Positions 11,423-24,013 of a stretch of DNA of 64,000 nucleotides are shown here, piece by piece. The number at the start of each line of letters is the position of its first letter. The first letter of the stretch is position 1. Position numbers and translations under genes: made by a program. Below the pieces are notes generated by a model. That model did not search any database, had not been told where the DNA came from, and worked only from the letters and a program-made list of their open reading frames with translations. The DNA lies in the NCBI RefSeq assembly GCF_014898055.3, contig NW_023601433.1, positions 48,169,876 through 48,233,875 on the forward strand, in the 5' to 3' direction. Origin of the DNA: Talpa occidentalis (taxonomy: Eukaryota > Chordata > Mammalia > Eulipotyphla > Talpidae).

Positions 11423-13289
11423 TCTACATATATGTATGAACACCTCCTTACATGCAGGCAAACAGAGAAGTGGGATCAGGAATCAAAGTTTCTTAGACCA
11501 CAATATGCAAAGGAGAGATTAAATACAGCTTTGAGTGGCCTGAGATGAGATTATTGGCAGAAGGAGGAGACAGGCTGGGAGAAAGTAGAACTGCCCTTAC
11601 CTTTATGTAGGCTCAGTAAATGTGCCCCTTTTGAGAGAAAAGTCAGTTTCCCAGTATGTCCCTAGACAAGCACTTCAGACTTTCTACCTCCTATCACTAA
11701 TGTTTCAGGACCCACTGGCAATTCAATGATCTGCACTTGAGGAGACTTTCAAAGTTTTGCATAACAAAAATAGAGCAGAACATAGACCTCTCAGATATGA
11801 AATCTGCTTATTTTATCTATGCAGGGAAATGGAATGACCTCCTCTAAGTCCAGTAGCAGCTGATAATAAAATGTAGATTTCTGGCCTTTTTCCAACGGTC
11901 TCCTTTACAGAGATCTTCGGAAAAAGTGGCCAACAACTTCTCCCAATTTGGGATGAAGTTATATTACCTAAGAATAATTTTCTTGAAATTCCAATTATGT
12001 ATGTCATTCTTTCCTTACTCTTTAGGTTAGGTAATATCAAAGAATGTGCTGGAGTCCCCTATTGAATTTCCACAACTCTAAAGAATATCACTTAAATGAC
12101 ATCACATCATGAGCTTGATACGGCCAACCATTAAGGGAAGGTCTCCACCATGGTCTCTAACATAAAAATCAGTGCTGTAAAGCTGGCTGTTAAATATTTT
12201 CTAGCACATCACTTATGACATCAGTTGATGAATTGATAATTGGATGAAATATTCACTGCATCAATTTTGAATATTCATAAAATGGAACAACTCTCTCCCT
12301 CAATAGCATAGTCAGAATATAATAACCACACTTCATAAATATTAAATAATATAAGCAGCGGTATTCTTTTCCCTTCATGAGTCATTTCAAACATCCTGTG
12401 AACTGCCCACTTGAATAATAAAAAACTACAAGTTAAAGTCAGTATTATCTTGAGGGCTGGGTTTTCACAGCTTAAGTGCCTATTCAATATCTGAAACTAT
12501 AAACAGCTAGAATTAGAATGTTTGGGATCATAAATGTTCATCTCAATACTAATCTCTTGCCTCCCACAAAACTGAACCTACAGACCATACCATGATTGAA
12601 AAAAGTTCTTTAAGGGAAGGAAAAAGCATTGAGCTGCTTTCCACACCTGCCTCAGTACATTGAAAGAAGCCACCCCAGAGAGGCTCAAACTCTGTTTACA
12701 AGGAAGGTTTCTGGTCTTAATTGCTTTCTTAAAAATGCTATTTAACATAATTTTTGGCTTATAATTAGATATGCCTAGGGATCTTGAATTGCTACATCTG
12801 CTAAGTCAGATGATCTGGTCATTTTCTTCTTCATTTCTTCAAGAGCAAACAACTTGAATTCACCTTGAAATAGAAGCCTTACAGGCAAGTAGTAGGTTTG
12901 GTGGGTGGCTTTGTAAGTCTAAATGTTTTTTTCCTATTTGATTTACTTAATTGAGCTAATGGGTTCTATGATCGGCTGAATAGTCCGGTAGCTAAAGTCA
13001 TCATTAGCTATTTTCTTGGCTAACACAATAATGACCCTTAAATTGTCTCCAGTATTTCCAATTACCTTTGAAAAGATGTGGCATGCCAGTAGCCCTAATA
13101 GAAAACATATATGATGTGATGTTTATAGGAAATCTTTTTTCATACTAGTAGTTTCCATAAAATCCTTTTAAGTGTCGAGAGAAAATGGTGAAACAAATTA
13201 CAAAACAAAAGCAGTGAAGGATATGAAGAGAGGACTTTGTCTTGAGAAATACTGGAATCAATGAATGCCAGAATGATTTAGAAATTCTC
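11423..13289. other. Unassigned, possibly conserved non-coding DNA
   Basis: No repeat family or exon is recognised. The 12900-13110 stretch lacks homopolymers and has several TAATT/TAGCTAAT-type words, so it is a plausible conserved non-coding element. This cannot be shown without alignment. Confidence 0.35.
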
Positions 13290-13400
13290 TGGTCCAATCA
13301 TTTCATTTTATGGTTGAGAAAACCAAGCCCTGAAGATAATTACCTTATAAAGATAACATAGCTAAAGAGTGGCTGCCAAAATTAGATCCTACATTTTTTT
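13290..13400 (-). repeat. MIR fragment
   Basis: Reads like the reverse of the MIR core: TTATGGTTGAGAAAACCAAG, then a degraded ATAGCTAAAGAGTGG. Ancient and highly diverged. Confidence 0.5.
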
Positions 13401-13514
13401 CCACTGAAAAGTGCATTTCTTGTACTAGTCTATTAAAAATAAGCTTTTACTTAAGAGGCACTTTGAAAACTCCAAATTCCAAGTGGCTTAAGGCACTAGA
13501 GGAAGAATTTCTCC

Positions 13515-13602
13515 TTCACTCTCTGAATCTCTGTCTGTCTCTCTCTCTGTCTTTCTCCTTCCCAACCACCTTCCTTCTTCTCCCTTCCTTTTTCTTTTTC
13601 TC
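13515..13602 (+). repeat. Polypyrimidine (CT-rich) tract
   Basis: A strongly pyrimidine-biased stretch built of CTGTCTCTCTCT, CCTTCCTTCTTCTCCC and similar words. It is low-complexity DNA with mirror symmetry in places. Confidence 0.75.
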
Positions 13603-14084
13603 ATAAATATAAATTACAATTTATTTGTATTAGCACTTTCAAAGTCCTGAATATTTGTGAGGGTGGGGTGAAATGATAAAATAACAGCAAGCCTAATACC
13701 AGCTCCTGACTTCAAATAATTTGCAGCCTAGTAAAGATCGTTTGTTGTACACGGTATGTTAGCAAACAAGGAGAGATAGATGTTGGGGTAAAATTGCTGA
13801 GTGTGGATTGAGCATAAAAGTAATACCCTTGAAATTCTAAAGTGGGTCATTAGTATGATATAGGCTAGAATCTCACAGGTGTGCAATTCCTCATTGGAGT
13901 GATCAATTCAGAGTCCAATCTCCGTGTTTCATAATTCTCAGTATAGTAAAAATCTGAGATAATAATTTTTGCTAAGCAAATCCATTAACAAGTGACTGAC
14001 TGTACCTAACCTTGTTATATCACAATATGGAAAATCATTGCCATGGGGCCTGGATTACCTGTCATCTGACCATCACATTTCTCT

Positions 14085-14225
14085 GCCCTGCAGCAAAATC
14101 TGTAAGCTGCTCAAAGCATGGGACATACATTATTTATCATTGTATGCCTAGCACCTAGTATAATGTTTGTCTCATTGAAGGTGCTTGAGAAATGTGTAGT
14201 ATATGAATGAATAAAGGAATGAACT
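14085..14225 (+). repeat. L2 LINE 3' end
   Basis: The order AAATCTGTAAGCTGCTCAAA, ATGCCTAGCACCTAGTATAA, GGTGCTTGAGAAATGTG and a final GAATGAATAAAGGAATGAA follows the L2 3' terminal region. It is an ancient insertion shared across mammals. Confidence 0.7.
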
Positions 14226-14713
14226 ACCAGAAGGCTGTTTGCTGAGGTTGAATCCAGCAAAGGGAATTGAATGATGCTAAGAGAGAGACAGTGCCCAACT
14301 GTAAATGTACATAGAAGCTATGTGTGTTCTTCATTGCATTCTCTGCGTCCAATCAACTTGGGGGCAATGGCAAGATCAAATTTCTGATCTCAAAGGGTGA
14401 TGTTCACACTCTATACCATGGTGCATTCATTAAGATACTATCTTGTGAGGACACTTGGCAACTTGGTACCTGGTCTTCTGTGTTAACCCCAGGTCCTCAT
14501 CACTTACCTCCCTTTGAAACATCTCCATCCACTGCAACCTTTGGTCACTCCTTTTCTGTAGGAGTGCATTTTCCTCACCGTCAGAATACTGGTGTGAGCT
14601 GAGCAGGATAGCTTCCTGCTGGGATGACTGTTTGCAACAAACAACTAATTGGGTAGGCACCTGAGTTGTTGATTTCCAAAAAACTTAATCTTGTTGATGA
14701 ATGTTTTTCTCCA
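14226..14713. other. Unassigned DNA
   Basis: Contains overlapping opposite-strand open frames at 14324-14660 with no recognised domain. No repeat is recognised. Confidence 0.45.
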
Positions 14714-15028
14714 GGTACCCAAAGTATTTTTTTTTCAGATTTCTTTTTTTTTAAGATTATTTATTTATTTGTACAAGATCTGGGGTATAGACCAGATGTG
14801 CGGGAGGGTAAGAGGGTTCACCAGAGACAGAGCGGGGAGCAGAACAGGCAGACTGAAGAAAATACACTGCTGAGGGGAGCAGCAGGTGAGGCAGGAGAGG
14901 TCTGCTCACCATGTGGGACCCTCGCCGGCCAGCCTGGATCGAACCAGCACTGCAGAGGCTGTGGACAGCTTCACAATGTGGGGCTCAACTGCCTGCACCA
15001 CCAGGGAAGGCCTGGAACCCAAAGTATT
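14714..15028 (-). mobile_element. tRNA-derived SINE with target-site duplications
   Basis: A reverse-oriented SINE occupies 14729-15013, from a T-rich tail complement (AAGATTATTTATTTATTTG) to the head complement (CCACCAGGGAAGGCC). The flanking repeats GGTACCCAAAGTATT (14714-14728) and GGAACCCAAAGTATT (15014-15028) differ at one base. The B-box (TGGATCGAACC complement) is intact. Confidence 0.92.
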
Positions 15029-15124
15029 ATGAAAACAACATAAATTGCACCTATGTCATAGTGGCTGATCCTCCGTGAGTGGTTATTTTAAATCCTCTTT
15101 TTCATTTGGAGGATAAATTTATTA

Positions 15125-18100
15125 CTAAGCAAATTATAGTTGACTTTTTTGTTTGAATTTATTTTTAAAATTACATATAGCAAAATGACATTTTGTGTAT
15201 AGTTCTGTGAACTTGAGAGCATGTATAAAATCATTTAGCCCCTTAAAAAATCAGAAAGCAGAATAATTTGGTTTACCCAAATTCCCTCATATTGTCATTT
15301 TTGGGAAGTACCCATCCCTAATACCTTGCAACCACTGATACGTTCTAGTGGATTTTTTTCCAAAATGCTATATAAATGAAATAATACAGAATGCAGTTTT
15401 TGAGACTTGTTTCTTCCTCTCAAGATAGTGCTTTTAATGTTCATCTAAGTTGTTGTATGTATCAATAATAGTTCCTTCTTTTTAAAACACTTTAAGTAAT
15501 AGTGTATTGTATAGATATACCACAACTTGTCATTTCACCTCTTGAAGGGAATTTGAGATGTTTCCAGTATATGATAATTGTGAACAGTGATGCTGTAAAT
15601 TACATATACATATAGTTTTTGTGTGAAAATGGTTTCATTTCTCCTGGGCAAAATACATAGAAGTGGATTGCAGGATCATCTGGTGAGTGTGTGTTTACAT
15701 CATAAGAAATTGTCAGTGTTTTACAGAGTGGGTAGAGGAGCTTCCCACCACCAGGGTATGAGAATTTCAGTAACACCGTATCTTTGCCAGCACTTGGTAT
15801 TATTTTAGATATTTTAATAGATATGTAGTGTGGGCACATTGTTATATCCACTTATACTTCCCTAATGATTGATGATTGGGAGCATTTTTATGTGCATTTT
15901 TTTATTTCTTTATATCCTCTTTGATAAAATGTCTTAATATTTTTCCCATTCCTAAACTGTTTTTTGGATTTTCTTATAACTGAATTTTGTACACAGAGCA
16001 AATATTTTTAATTTTGACAAAGTTCAACTATCGACTTTTTAGTTGATGGATCAGGTTTTGTTGTTATGTGTAAAAACTCTGCCTAACTGCAGGTCTTGAA
16101 ACTTTTTGCCTATATTTTCTTCTAAACATTTCTAGTTTTATATTTACTTTTAGGTCTACAGTCTACATGGGGTTAGTTTTAAAATGTCATCTAACTTTAG
16201 GTCAAAGTTCATTTTTTATTTTTTGCAAATTAATGTCCAGTTATTCAAAAACATTTGTTGAAAAGATTAGTCTTTTCCCACTGACTTCCTTTTATACTTT
16301 TGTCAAAATTCAGTAGGCCAGCTCTGTGTGAGTCTATTTCTAAATGCTTGATTTTATTTTCTGAATCAATTCATCTGTTTCTTCATCACTATCACACTGT
16401 CTTCAGTATCAAAGCTTTTTAAAGTCAGTTGTAAAATAAAGTAGTATGATAATTCAAAACCTTGGTTTCCTTTTTAGATGGTATTTTGATTGCTCTAGTT
16501 AATTTTTATTTTATATAAATTTTCGAACTAGAATCACTTGCCCATGTTTACAAACTATCCTGCTGGGGTCAGTAATATAAAATTTCCATTTAAGGATATT
16601 AGGAAACATAAGTAAGGCAGCTGCTTTCCATTGTGGTGCATTAATTCTTAACTGAAGGTCAGTTTAACCTCCTAAAAAGACAAAAGGAGCACCCCTATAT
16701 CTTCAATTTAATGCCATCATAGTCATAGAACAGCCTATATGTTTCCAAAAAAAGGAAAAAGGATATAATCTCAGAAAAACAAAACAAAACAAAAAACACA
16801 AAGCATCCTGCTGGGATTTTGATAGGAACTGTGTTAACTTTAGACATCAGTTTGCCTTTACTATGTTGAACCTTATAAATACATGAACATTATATATGTC
16901 TCTCCATTTTTTTAGGTGTTTGATTTTACCCTGGCACTTAGTGATTTCTGCATACAAATACCTAACATTTTTCCTTTCTTAGAGCAGTTATAAATGACAT
17001 ATTTCATTTATTTTTGCTTCTGATAGTTTTTTTTTGCACTTATATGGAAATATGATTATTTTTTTCTTTTGACCTTGTATCCTGAAATCTTACGAAGGTT
17101 ACTTTTTTAATGCAGAGTTTTGTGAATCCTTTGGGATTATCTATAAAGAAATAAAATAATTTATAAATAGGGACAGTTTTATTTCTTCATCTCCAATCTG
17201 GCCCCAATGGTTCTTGGGAGAAATATCTAGCCACCTGTAATTTCATTGTTCTATAAGTAATGTATTGATTTTCTCGGGTTGCTTTCCTGTGTTTTTTTGT
17301 CTTTAGTTTTCAGTTGAACATGATGTATTTGGGTTTGGACTCCATTTGGTGTCTTTTCTTTGGAGTTCAGTGGGCTTACCTAATTTGTATGTTTATTTCT
17401 TTCACCAAATTTTACAGGAGTTTAGACTTTATTTCTTCCAAATATTTTTTTTCTGGTTTCAGTTTTCACCTTCTGGAATTTTAATGATATGCATACTAGA
17501 CCTTTCCGCATTGTTTCATGGCCCCTGGGGTTTTTGTGTTTTTTTCTTTTCATCTTTTCAATTTTCCTTTTATCTCTGCTGTTCTTTATTGTTATGTATA
17601 TTCTTCCGTTATCACGTGCACAGAATCTTCACTTGGCCATAACCAGTCTACTATTGAAGCCATCTCCTGAATTTTGTATTTTGATTATAATTATTTTGAA
17701 TATAATTATTCAATTATATTGTATTTTGAATATAATTATTTGGCAACTCTAAAATTTCCATGTGACCTTTCTCATTTTTTTGGATGATATTTTCTGGATT
17801 AACTTTGTTTCCGGAATGTTGGTGATGCTTACTCAAACATCTTTATAATAATCATTTTAGTGTTTGGCAAACAATCCAGCATCAGCATCATTTCATGATG
17901 GTGTTTTTCCAAGTGAGTTGATGTTTTCCTGGTTCTTTCTGTGTCACATAACTGTGAATTTCATCATAAATAATATGATATGAAATCCTGGATCTTGAGT
18001 AAATTCTATAGAGAATTCTGATATCTTTGTTTTATCAGATAAACAATCTGATTTGGTTCAGTTATAACTAGACTAATTTGAGTGCAGTCAATCAGTCTGC
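15125..18100 (-). mobile_element. Old LINE-1, heavily decayed
   Basis: Minus-strand LINE-1 of an old (L1M-like) family. At 15560-15740 it has the motif order typical of the ORF2 3' end on the reverse strand (GTGGATTGCAGGATCATCTG). The RT side follows at 16200-16560, and ORF1/5'-like text at 17640-17960 (ACTATTGAAGCCATCTCCTG, AAATTTCCATGTGACC). No reading frame survives. The 5' boundary is unclear and could extend to about 18.6 kb. A duplicated TTTTGAATATAATTATT block near 17690-17740 is a local slip. Confidence 0.7.
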
Positions 18101-20704
18101 TGCTCAGATCAATTCACATGTGTACCACTTAGAAGTCATGTCTGAAACATGGATCATAGCATATCCCTTAGCTCAGTTCTCAAGGTCTCTCTACCTGTGC
18201 TTTTTAATAGATCCAGATATGGACAATTCAAGGGGGATGGGGCCTAAGTGCTCACAAACAACCTTAAAAGATTGTTTTCTTAACTTTCTTCTTTTCCATA
18301 ACCGCAGCATTACTCTTCAGTTCCTTGGGATTCCTCTTTTCAGTTCTCCAGCCCAAAAGGGGGAGATTAACTTACTTTCTGTGAATATACCTGTTTCCCA
18401 GTCCAAGTGATAGGAAAATAGAGAAATGACAAATGCAAAAATTGCATGCATGATTATCCCTACCTTCTTGGGATTGATGTTTTCTCCCTCAGAATTTTAG
18501 ATTCTTTCACAACCTCAACTACAGCCACCAGAGAGCGGGACAAGGTGTAAGAATATAGAGAAAAAAAATTTAAAGAGAAAAATAGTAACAGAATATTCTC
18601 CACTCCCTCTAAGAGTTCAGTTTTGAAGACTGCAAATTTATTATTTTGCAGAATATCCATCCGTTTGGGTTTGCTGATAGATCTGCATGCTTAGAGTCTG
18701 GTTTACAAATTTTTGGCAAGAATCCCACAGAAGTGATGCTGTATCCTGCTCAATGAATCATATCAGGAGTCTCTTTATGTCAGTTTGTCTAAAAATTGGC
18801 TTTATAACTTGGTTATGGTGGCATCCAGCAGGCACAACCATGGAAAACTAATAGAGTTTCTGCCCCAGAACAAATTTAGAGGAATCAATGGCTGTGAGCT
18901 TGTGAAGCTTCATGTTTTGTTTATATTGATGGTAGTTTTGACCTCACATCCAGGGAATGCATTATTTGTATCTTCCTGCAACCAAAACAAGCCCTGGTTA
19001 TTCTTTTATTTCTTGCCTGCTCTTCCCTGCTGAGAGCTGTGTGGATGCCTGGGTGGTTGCTGATCTCTCCTGGCCACTGTCTGAGCAACCACCAGTTATC
19101 TGCATGCCTGTGGTACCCAGATGAATGGAGACTGCCCAGCTCTGTGGGTGGGAAGGGAAAGATTTGCAGGATAACAAGACCTTAATTTTCATGGGAAAAA
19201 GTCTACCCTAAATCTTAATTCAGGTCCTTGAAATAGTCCAGTGGGAAAAATGTTTTTTGAAATGAAATTCAGTTCCTGCAAGCACTCATACACCTACTCC
19301 TTCAGTCTCCACTGCTATGTAGTATGTGCTCTCATACAAGTTGTAGAAGAGTTGAGACAAGTAATCAATATTTCATTTCTGTATTTATAACTCTACTGCA
19401 ATGCCAGACTAGCAAAGCAAATGTCTATTAAGGAAAGGGGTAAAATGAATGAAATTTACACCAGGGCATGTCCCATGGCTTCCTGAATGTATTCATAATA
19501 ACAAATGGAGTCCACATCCTAAGACTTTATTTATTCAGTTTGGTCCTGGTTGAAAGTAGTTCTATCTCACCGTGCACCTCAGTCATTAATACCCAACTTC
19601 CAAGTGATGGAAGGGAGATGAAGAAACAAATACAGCACTGAGCCCATGCCAGGTGAAGAGCTGTTGTTTCAAGTTTCTTTTCCCCAGCAATTTAAAACAT
19701 TTAGAACATAAATAATGGAGTAGCCTTCTATTTTGACTTGTTGGTCTCAATATTTCTATATACCTCTTCTAAAGGCTTGAGTGCTCTGTCTCAGCATTGC
19801 AGCTTGTATACCTAGGTTTTTCTAAGTTTCTCTCAATAGAATTCAGACTTTAAAAAAAAAAAAAAGAGAGAGAGAGAAATATTTGACATGTGTCAAGTGG
19901 AGTGGAAGATGACCTAGGGCTACAGAGTAATTTCTCCAGTGCTTGCTGCTCAAGAGTGGTCAGGAGCTCCTTAGGACACACACATGAAGTAGATGCAAAC
20001 ACATAAACTTTTTTCACTCCGAAATAAGAAGCAGGAAAAGTTTTGGTCAAAGCCTTGGTGAGGATTTTCCTATTCAAAATGGAACTTTTTTTTTTTTTTT
20101 TTTTGCTTTCCTTCTGGATCTCACTTCTACTAATCTACAATTACCATGAATTTTGTAACTTTTGATACTTGTGAAAGTTTGTAGAGGTATACTTTTTGTG
20201 GTTTATACCTTGTGTGGTATTTTGAGTGCTTTCTTTCTACAGCCCCTCATTTCCTTGTATGCCTACATTCACATTTCATTCTCTACTTCATACTTTTCCT
20301 TCCTCAGAATGTCTCTCATTAGAATTTGTTAATCTCTTTTCTGCCATCTTCTGGAAACTAGGCCCCACTGACTCCTGGCTATCTCCACTTTGGAAAGACC
20401 ATTTATTTCCAGACAGTCTGGGAAGGCTGTGAGGAAAAGCTTGGCGGTAGACCTGAGACTGCCTTTTGAGTTTTTTGAGAAGTTAACCCCACTTCTTTTT
20501 GAATTAACTTTTAAGGGGGCAGTTACCTCTGGGACATTAGCATGAATTCTCAGACCCTGGTTAGTTTAGAGAGAAGGAGAAAGAAAATGAGAAGGAAGAG
20601 TATCTGAATCCGTTTATTCAGTGTCAAAGTTCTCCATCAATGCTATCTTCCAGAGTTCTTTCCATGTTGCTTTCCAGCTTCCCACTTTTTCCCTGAAGTA
20701 CTGC
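18101..20704. other. Unassigned DNA, possible LINE-1 5' remnant at its start
   Basis: 18.1-18.4 kb may still be decayed LINE-1 5' region. Further on there is a GC-moderate patch at 19000-19160, an A run plus (GA)n at 19852-19877 and a T run at about 20085-20104. The 110-aa frame at 18078-18410 has no recognisable motif. Confidence 0.4.
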
Positions 20705-20745
20705 TTATTTATTTATTTATTTATTTTGGTTTGTTTGTTTTCATT
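20705..20745 (+). repeat. (TTTA)n / (TTTG)n microsatellite
   Basis: A pure run of TTTA units passes into GTTTGTTTGTTTTC. It is a simple repeat without an attached SINE. Confidence 0.9.
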
Positions 20746-20884
20746 TTCTGTAGTTAAAATGGTAGATTCATACACTTTGAAGTTAAAATGGACTCAGAGA
20801 TTATTTAGTGTAGTTCCCTATTTTTGATAGATGATGAAATTGTACCTTCAGAGGATACAAGAATATGACAGATAATACAAAACA

Positions 20885-21070
20885 CATGAGGTTTGAAGTG
20901 AGATGAACAGAATTCCCTTCTTTCTCCATTTACTTAATGTCTCTGAGCCTTGATGTACCATCTGTAAATGGAAATAATGATGTTGTCACATGAACTTTTT
21001 GGAAATTAAATGAGATAACATGTAGGATACCTAGAACCACGACAAGTGTATAGTAGGTGACTACTGTGTC
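20885..21070 (+). repeat. MIR element
   Basis: Words in order match MIR: TTAATGTCTCTGAGCCTTGA, CCATCTGTAAATGG, AAATTAAATGAGATAACATG and GTGTATAGTAGGTG. A good-length ancient tRNA-derived SINE. Confidence 0.8.
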
Positions 21071-21459
21071 TCCTTTCTTTTCTCAGTAACTTCTCTAATC
21101 TTTTCTTTGAATCATCTCCTATTCTCTCCTTAACACTTTTCTCCTAAGTGGATTTCCCAAGAAACCACTTTACTTATTCTCCTTCCTTCTACCTAGTTCT
21201 GTCTCTCCATTCCTCTTCCTGGTGAATTCATAAGCTACTTATGACTCATTGTGTAGACTTTACTTTCATCTATCTACTAGAATTTCAAAGGCAATTTCTG
21301 GAAACATTTCTTGATTCTTATTAAAGGCCTCAGACTCTTTCCAAATTTTGAGATACATCTAACTTCCAGTCTCCATCACTTACATTGGCTGTTCATAATT
21401 TGCCTGGGGTCATTGGTTCTAGCAATGTGCATGTGTTATACCTCTTAAATAGATTTTTA

Positions 21460-21585
21460 GATTCTAAAGAGCTGAAACTAACCTACATACTATTTATTAT
21501 TCCTTACCAGGTCTCATAATATCTCTTGCATGTGTATATAATGCACAATAAATATTCATTGATAGCTTAATAAATTTTCATTGTC
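21460..21585 (+). repeat. L2 LINE 3' end
   Basis: The order AGATTCTAAAGAGCTGAAAC, ACCAGGTCTCATAATATCTC and ACAATAAATATTCATTGATA matches the L2 terminal region. Confidence 0.6.
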
Positions 21586-21698
21586 TTATTCCCAAGTTTC
21601 AAGACAGAGGACAAATGTATATTGGTTGAATATTTGCTTGTAATTTTATACCTGATGGGGTGTGTCTGAGTAATGGCACTCTAGGTAAAGTTAGCAGT

Positions 21699-21910
21699 CT
21701 TGGCCTTGGGTGGCCCCAGCTCACACTGTCATAAGCAAAGGCTTATGGGGACACCCCTGCTTCTGTATACTGGTTTTTCTGTTTGTATCAAGAAAGTGCA
21801 AAAGCTTGGCCTTGGGTGGCCCCAGCTCACACTGTCATAAGCAAAGGCTTATGGGGACACCCTTGCTTCTGTACACTGTTTTTTCTGTTTGTATCAAGAA
21901 AGTACAAAAG
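21699..21910 (+). repeat. 106-bp tandem duplication, two copies
   Basis: Copy 1 is 21699-21804 and copy 2 is 21805-21910. They differ at only about four or five positions, so the duplication is recent relative to the surrounding repeats. The unit includes CACTGTCATAAGCAAAGGCT. Because 106 is not a multiple of three, the 140-aa frame crossing it (21710-22132) reads the two copies in different frames, which argues against selection on a protein. Confidence 0.95.
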
Positions 21911-22854
21911 CTTGTGTCAGTGGTGATGAACTCACTTTCCTTTTTGAAACACAAAACTATTTCATATTTACCTGTGGGCCATCTCAGAGATGCATTCATC
22001 ATTACTAGAAAGACCTTATTAAGTCATCTAGGCTGTCCCACAGGGGGGACACCTGTTCTCCACTATGCATTTTCCAGCCCTTCTTCCCTTTCACTTGAGG
22101 GCCTTCAGAGTGAATTTACAAATGGATTTTAAACTGGATCACCTCAAGATGAATTTCTTTGCTCGGTCAGATGTTAGCAGTGCATTATTTGGGTTGTATA
22201 AAATGGGAATTTAGTGAGGTTAATTTTTCCCTCCTCCCACCTTAGGCTAATTATTGAAGAAAGTGTTTGCAGACCAGGGACTTCTCATAATTCATCCTGC
22301 CTTCTGTTTCTTTAGTGTCTGGGCTCATAAATCTCTGTTTGTGATGACATAACCAGTAACTAAAGGAATGTGGTGGTACTGCCAGCCTAGAATTACAGCT
22401 CCAGTCTCCAAGCTAGCCATAAGAGGCTCATTCAAAGAGATATACCCAGACTCTTGTCTTCCTTTACTTTTAAAGGTTGATATGTCCAAACACTGTCATA
22501 AGCAAGGGTAAGCACAACATAGCAAACCTGGGGCTTATTTGATAACAAAACCCACAAAACTGATGAAGGAAGCAGAAAATGAGCTTATCCCAAGAGGACT
22601 AGTCACTTCAGAAAATAATGTCTATTAGAAATAGCAATACAAAAAATACTGAATCAACATCTCTCTCTTTAGAGATCACTAAGTTTTGAAATATAATCAA
22701 ATGTAATTTAATCTTCCATTTTTAATTTCTGCTTCCTTCCTCTCTTTATGGTGTCTGTGAATTTGCATCTCTATAGCATATGTATATATTATGCATTCAA
22801 AAAAATTATAAAAAAAGTGAGAATTGTGGCACATTAAAACTGTAAGAACATTTA
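21911..22854. other. Unassigned DNA
   Basis: No exon or repeat family is recognised, except that ACACTGTCATAAGCAAGGGT at 22490-22509 echoes a word inside the 106-bp tandem unit. Confidence 0.45.
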
Positions 22855-23005
22855 GAAGATTTAGTCCAACCCTTAATCTTAGAGTTGAAGACACTAAGGT
22901 TAAAAAAATGTCTGAGATCCGTTAGTGAAAGAAGGAATAATGTGTCACAAAAGGCTGGGGCCCAGTGTTCTAGCCCCAGTCCAACACTTCTCATGCCACA
23001 CTGCC
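22855..23005 (-). repeat. MIR-like fragment
   Basis: On the reverse strand the order of AGAGTTGAAGACACTAAGGT, GAGATCCGTTAGTGAAAG and GGGGCCCAGTGTTCTAGCCC follows the MIR core and 5' region. Diverged. Confidence 0.5.
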
Positions 23006-23956
23006 AGTTGTGAGCATTAGCTAGACATCAGACAAACAGTGCCTTCATCTTGACTCGTAATTATGAACAATTCTATTATTAGAGAAAAGCTAGTATAAGT
23101 AATCTCATTTCAAACTCAGGAAATGGGAATGAAATTGAAAAGTATTTAAGTTCACTAAAAAGAATACTGAAATGGATCTAATGTCACTGTCCTCATCTTA
23201 AAAATGAAGGGTTAACTACACGATTCTTAAGTCTTCTCCTACTGAAATACTCAAGAATCCTAAATCTTTATGTATATTGTCTGTGAAACTACTATTATTA
23301 TCTCCTAAAAAACTGATCCTTAATAATTCCAAAGCTTCAATTCCTCCCCAATACAAAATAGAACTGATAATATTTACCAGAACAGTGGTGACAATAAATA
23401 AGATAGTACACATAAAGCATATTTAATTCCTTGAATGAAATACAATGTGAGAATGAACAGTAAGTCACAGCATCTCAAAAATAGTTTTAACTGTGGAATA
23501 TAATCATCTCTAGATAAAGTGTATATGTATTATTCGTTTGGTGGATTATTTCTAGCTAATGTTCAATTTCAGGTTGACTCCCCAAAATGCAGCAGGATCA
23601 GAATGAACTCAAAGAAATACTAGCTAGTTTTAATATTTAAGAAAACAGTCTATTATTAGGAAGGTAATTTGCTATTGCTTTGGAAATGCAATTCCAATAT
23701 ACTCCATGCCACAGTTTAATAGCATTTTGCTTACTGCTTGGATTATTTACCAAACAGCTTGTTCCATTAGAAGAGGTAAATAAGGGCCAATTATAATACA
23801 TTTTATAAAATTTAGAAGTGCTACTAAAGTATTATAGCTATTTTCTCCTTTTCATTTCCCTAGTGTACTCAATGTAAAGATACTTAAAATTGGTTTACAC
23901 TCTTAAGTGAGCCTGCCATAGCTTGTTATAGATACCTGCTACATAGAAAGAGTATT
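23006..23956. other. Unassigned, possible conserved non-coding DNA
   Basis: No repeat is recognised. The 23630-23890 stretch is AT-rich but of high complexity and could be conserved non-coding sequence. This is not testable here. Confidence 0.35.
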
Positions 23957-24013
23957 GGTAGGCAAGAATTGCCGTTGTGGTAGGCAAGAATTCTACCACT
24001 GAACCACCAGTGC
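23957..24013 (-). pseudogene. tRNA-Gly(GCC)-derived partial sequence
   Basis: Read on the minus strand, 24013 down to 23983 matches the 5' 31 bases of mammalian tRNA-Gly-GCC (as I remember it) with two differences, both C/T. It covers the acceptor 5' strand, D arm and the anticodon GCC. Similarity continues weakly to about 23971 and then stops; no T arm or 3' half is present. A 14-base repeat, GGTAGGCAAGAATT, occurs at 23957-23970 and again at 23979-23992. It is a truncated retrocopy or decayed tRNA pseudogene, not a functional tRNA. Confidence 0.65.

Noticed and set aside
18078..18410. 110-codon open frame
   Set aside because: Lies at the edge of decayed LINE-1 sequence; no motif or exon context.
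21710..22132. 140-codon open frame across the tandem duplication
   Set aside because: The 106-bp unit is not a multiple of three, so the two copies are read in different frames. No recognisable domain.
23957..24013. Functional tRNA-Gly gene
   Set aside because: The 3' half, T arm and acceptor 3' strand are missing.
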